DNA of 64,000 nucleotides. It comes from Ficedula albicollis (Eukaryota > Chordata > Aves > Passeriformes > Muscicapidae). Both the position numbers and the translations under genes were made by a program. Below the pieces are notes generated by a model. That model was not told where the DNA came from. It saw nothing but the letters and a program-made list of their open reading frames with translations, and searched no databases. Below are positions 62,584 to 64,000 of this stretch, piece after piece; the stretch's first letter is position 1; every line of letters begins with the position of its first letter. The stretch is from positions 22,957,208 to 23,021,207 of the forward strand of contig NC_021700.1 in the NCBI RefSeq assembly GCF_000247815.1, in the 5' to 3' direction.

Positions 62584-64000
62584 CCAAGGAGCCACCACAT
62601 CAGTGAAACAACTAGATCACCAATACATCACTGTATGTCCTGACTAAATGGGTAGAAATAGTTGGGCAATGTACTGCCAGCTGTAACAGTCTTATGTACA
62701 CCTGACAGAGCAGGTGGGCTGGGTACATCAACCACCTGCCATAAATCTGTAGATATCAACTGCAAATTTAAACACTGTCTATAACTCATCAGTCAAATCT
62801 GAAAGAATTCTGTCCTACCTAGACCACAGATCTCCTGTCATAGCTCCATTAAGTCAATAATGACAAGACAGCTAAAAATCTGTGACTGTAATTCCACAAA
62901 TTATCTTGAACACAACTCATAATTAACGCCTCCTATGGAACTCAGTTGTTTAAATAACTGTATTTCCACAGAACACGTTCATTTAACAGTATGAATAGGG
63001 CTTATTTTTAAAAAATGCAGGACACAGCACACTAAGAGATCTAGGATATCTCAGTGTGTGTATTTAGGTTTCTCTTGATATAGTCTTTATGAAATTAGTA
63101 ATGGTGATCTTTTCTAGCATTCAATGTAAGCTAAAGCCTCCATTCTAACCTAATCATTTTTCCTTAATTCCCACAGTAGACTGCTTTTGTGATAAAATCA
63201 AATACTTTCCTATCATGTGTTTTAATAATCAACCATCAACATGAGCCTAATTCCGATGAATTGCTAAAAAAAACCCCAAACACACAGATACACACAAAAA
63301 AAAAAACAAAAGACAAAACCCCTGTGTTTAGAGCTTCAAACAAACTTAAACTGCAGCTCAAGACCACTGGTTGCGAGCAGAAGCTTGCAGTTTGGTTCTT
63401 TTGAAAGTTTACTTAAAAATCAGAGATCCAGGCCAGTGGGGAGGAAAAAAAAAAGAGATAAAGGAAAAAGTCATGCAAAGAAGTATTTGATCTGCCTTTG
63501 GTTTAACCAGGCAGTACTGTTCCACTTGAAACAGTAATTCTTCTCTTGAATTCTTTTTTTCCTAGGCTATACTTGATCCCTCAGCAAAAAATAAATGCAT
63601 TTATAACACACTGGTTAAGCAACAAGCAAGAAAAAAAGTGGCAATTCTTGCTGTTTAAAAAGCCTTCTATTCAAATTTGAAACTTGAAAGGCTTTTCTAA
63701 AACAACTCTTTTATCTGACAGTCTTACAGATCTGCCTTGGTACTAAGATCATACTGAGTTAGAAATTAATTATGAATAGCAAATTATTTATAAGGCAATT
63801 TTAGCCACTTTGGCTTGCATATAATAACTTCATTGTTGCCAACATAAAGCAGATATTCTTCCAGCACACATTTTCAATCTGTAAGTTAACAATGCCATTG
63901 AAACAGCTATTTCAATTATCAGTTATTTCTGTTGTCATTGACTGCATCAGGTATGTGATCTTCATGGCAAAGGCAAGTATCTGAAAGAAGACTAGGTATT
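62584..64000. other. TENT2 upstream intron, distal part
   Basis: AT-rich sequence with an A-rich stretch at about 63266-63318. I looked for the preceding TENT2 exon (expected to encode a segment ending ..YATEFD) and did not find it, so it should lie beyond the right edge. Confidence 0.55.

Overview
The window is vertebrate, almost certainly avian, nuclear DNA. CR1 LINE fragments with the typical 3' end (an ATTCTRTG-like terminus), one probable avian-type solo LTR and long introns support this. A passerine is plausible, but I cannot fix the species. Two protein-coding genes can be read, both on the minus strand and in head-to-tail order.

Gene 1 is CMYA5 (myospryn, also TRIM76), a giant striated-muscle protein. 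I could place its first nine coding exons with consistent splice phases: exon 1 at 47589-48112, exon 2 (10.7 kb) at 25018-35713, exon 3 at 22181-22276, exon 4 at 21206-21439, a 23-nt microexon 5 at 18707-18729, exon 6 at 16619-16740, exon 7 at 12508-12657, exon 8 at 11468-11614 and exon 9 at 8008-8152. They encode about 4,046 residues: an acidic N-terminus, a repeat-rich disordered region, a B-box-like zinc motif, a coiled coil, a COS-box-like segment, one complete FN3 domain and the first half of a second. The rest of FN3-2 and the SPRY domain were not found and should lie beyond the left edge.

Gene 2 is TENT2 (PAPD4/GLD2, cytoplasmic poly(A) polymerase). Only its last three coding exons are present (60492-60583, 54850-54929, 52897-52971). 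A long AT-rich stretch that is probably its 3'UTR runs towards the CMYA5 promoter. The order TENT2 then CMYA5, same strand, matches the mammalian arrangement as I know it.

Region by region: 1-8007 is CMYA5 intron sequence with a 1.3 kb perfect CTCCT array; 8008-35713 holds CMYA5 exons 9 to 2; 35714-47588 is intron 1, with a solo LTR, a TTAG array and a 51-bp GC-rich minisatellite of 22 units; 47589-48112 is exon 1; 48113 to about 48940 is the putative promoter and intergenic spacer; about 48940-52896 is the probable TENT2 3'UTR; 52897-60583 holds TENT2 exons, with a rearranged CR1 that contains a 252-nt G homopolymer; 60584-64000 is TENT2 intron with a long degenerate CR1.

The most notable observations are: a 132-copy GAG run inside CMYA5 exon 1 that gives 141 consecutive glutamates; a perfect 667-bp tandem duplication in intron 4 that copies the end of exon 4 and creates a possible in-frame 60-nt exon; an 87-residue repeat present three times in exon 2; and several unusually long, nearly uninterrupted tandem arrays. 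No novel gene system of microbial type is present.
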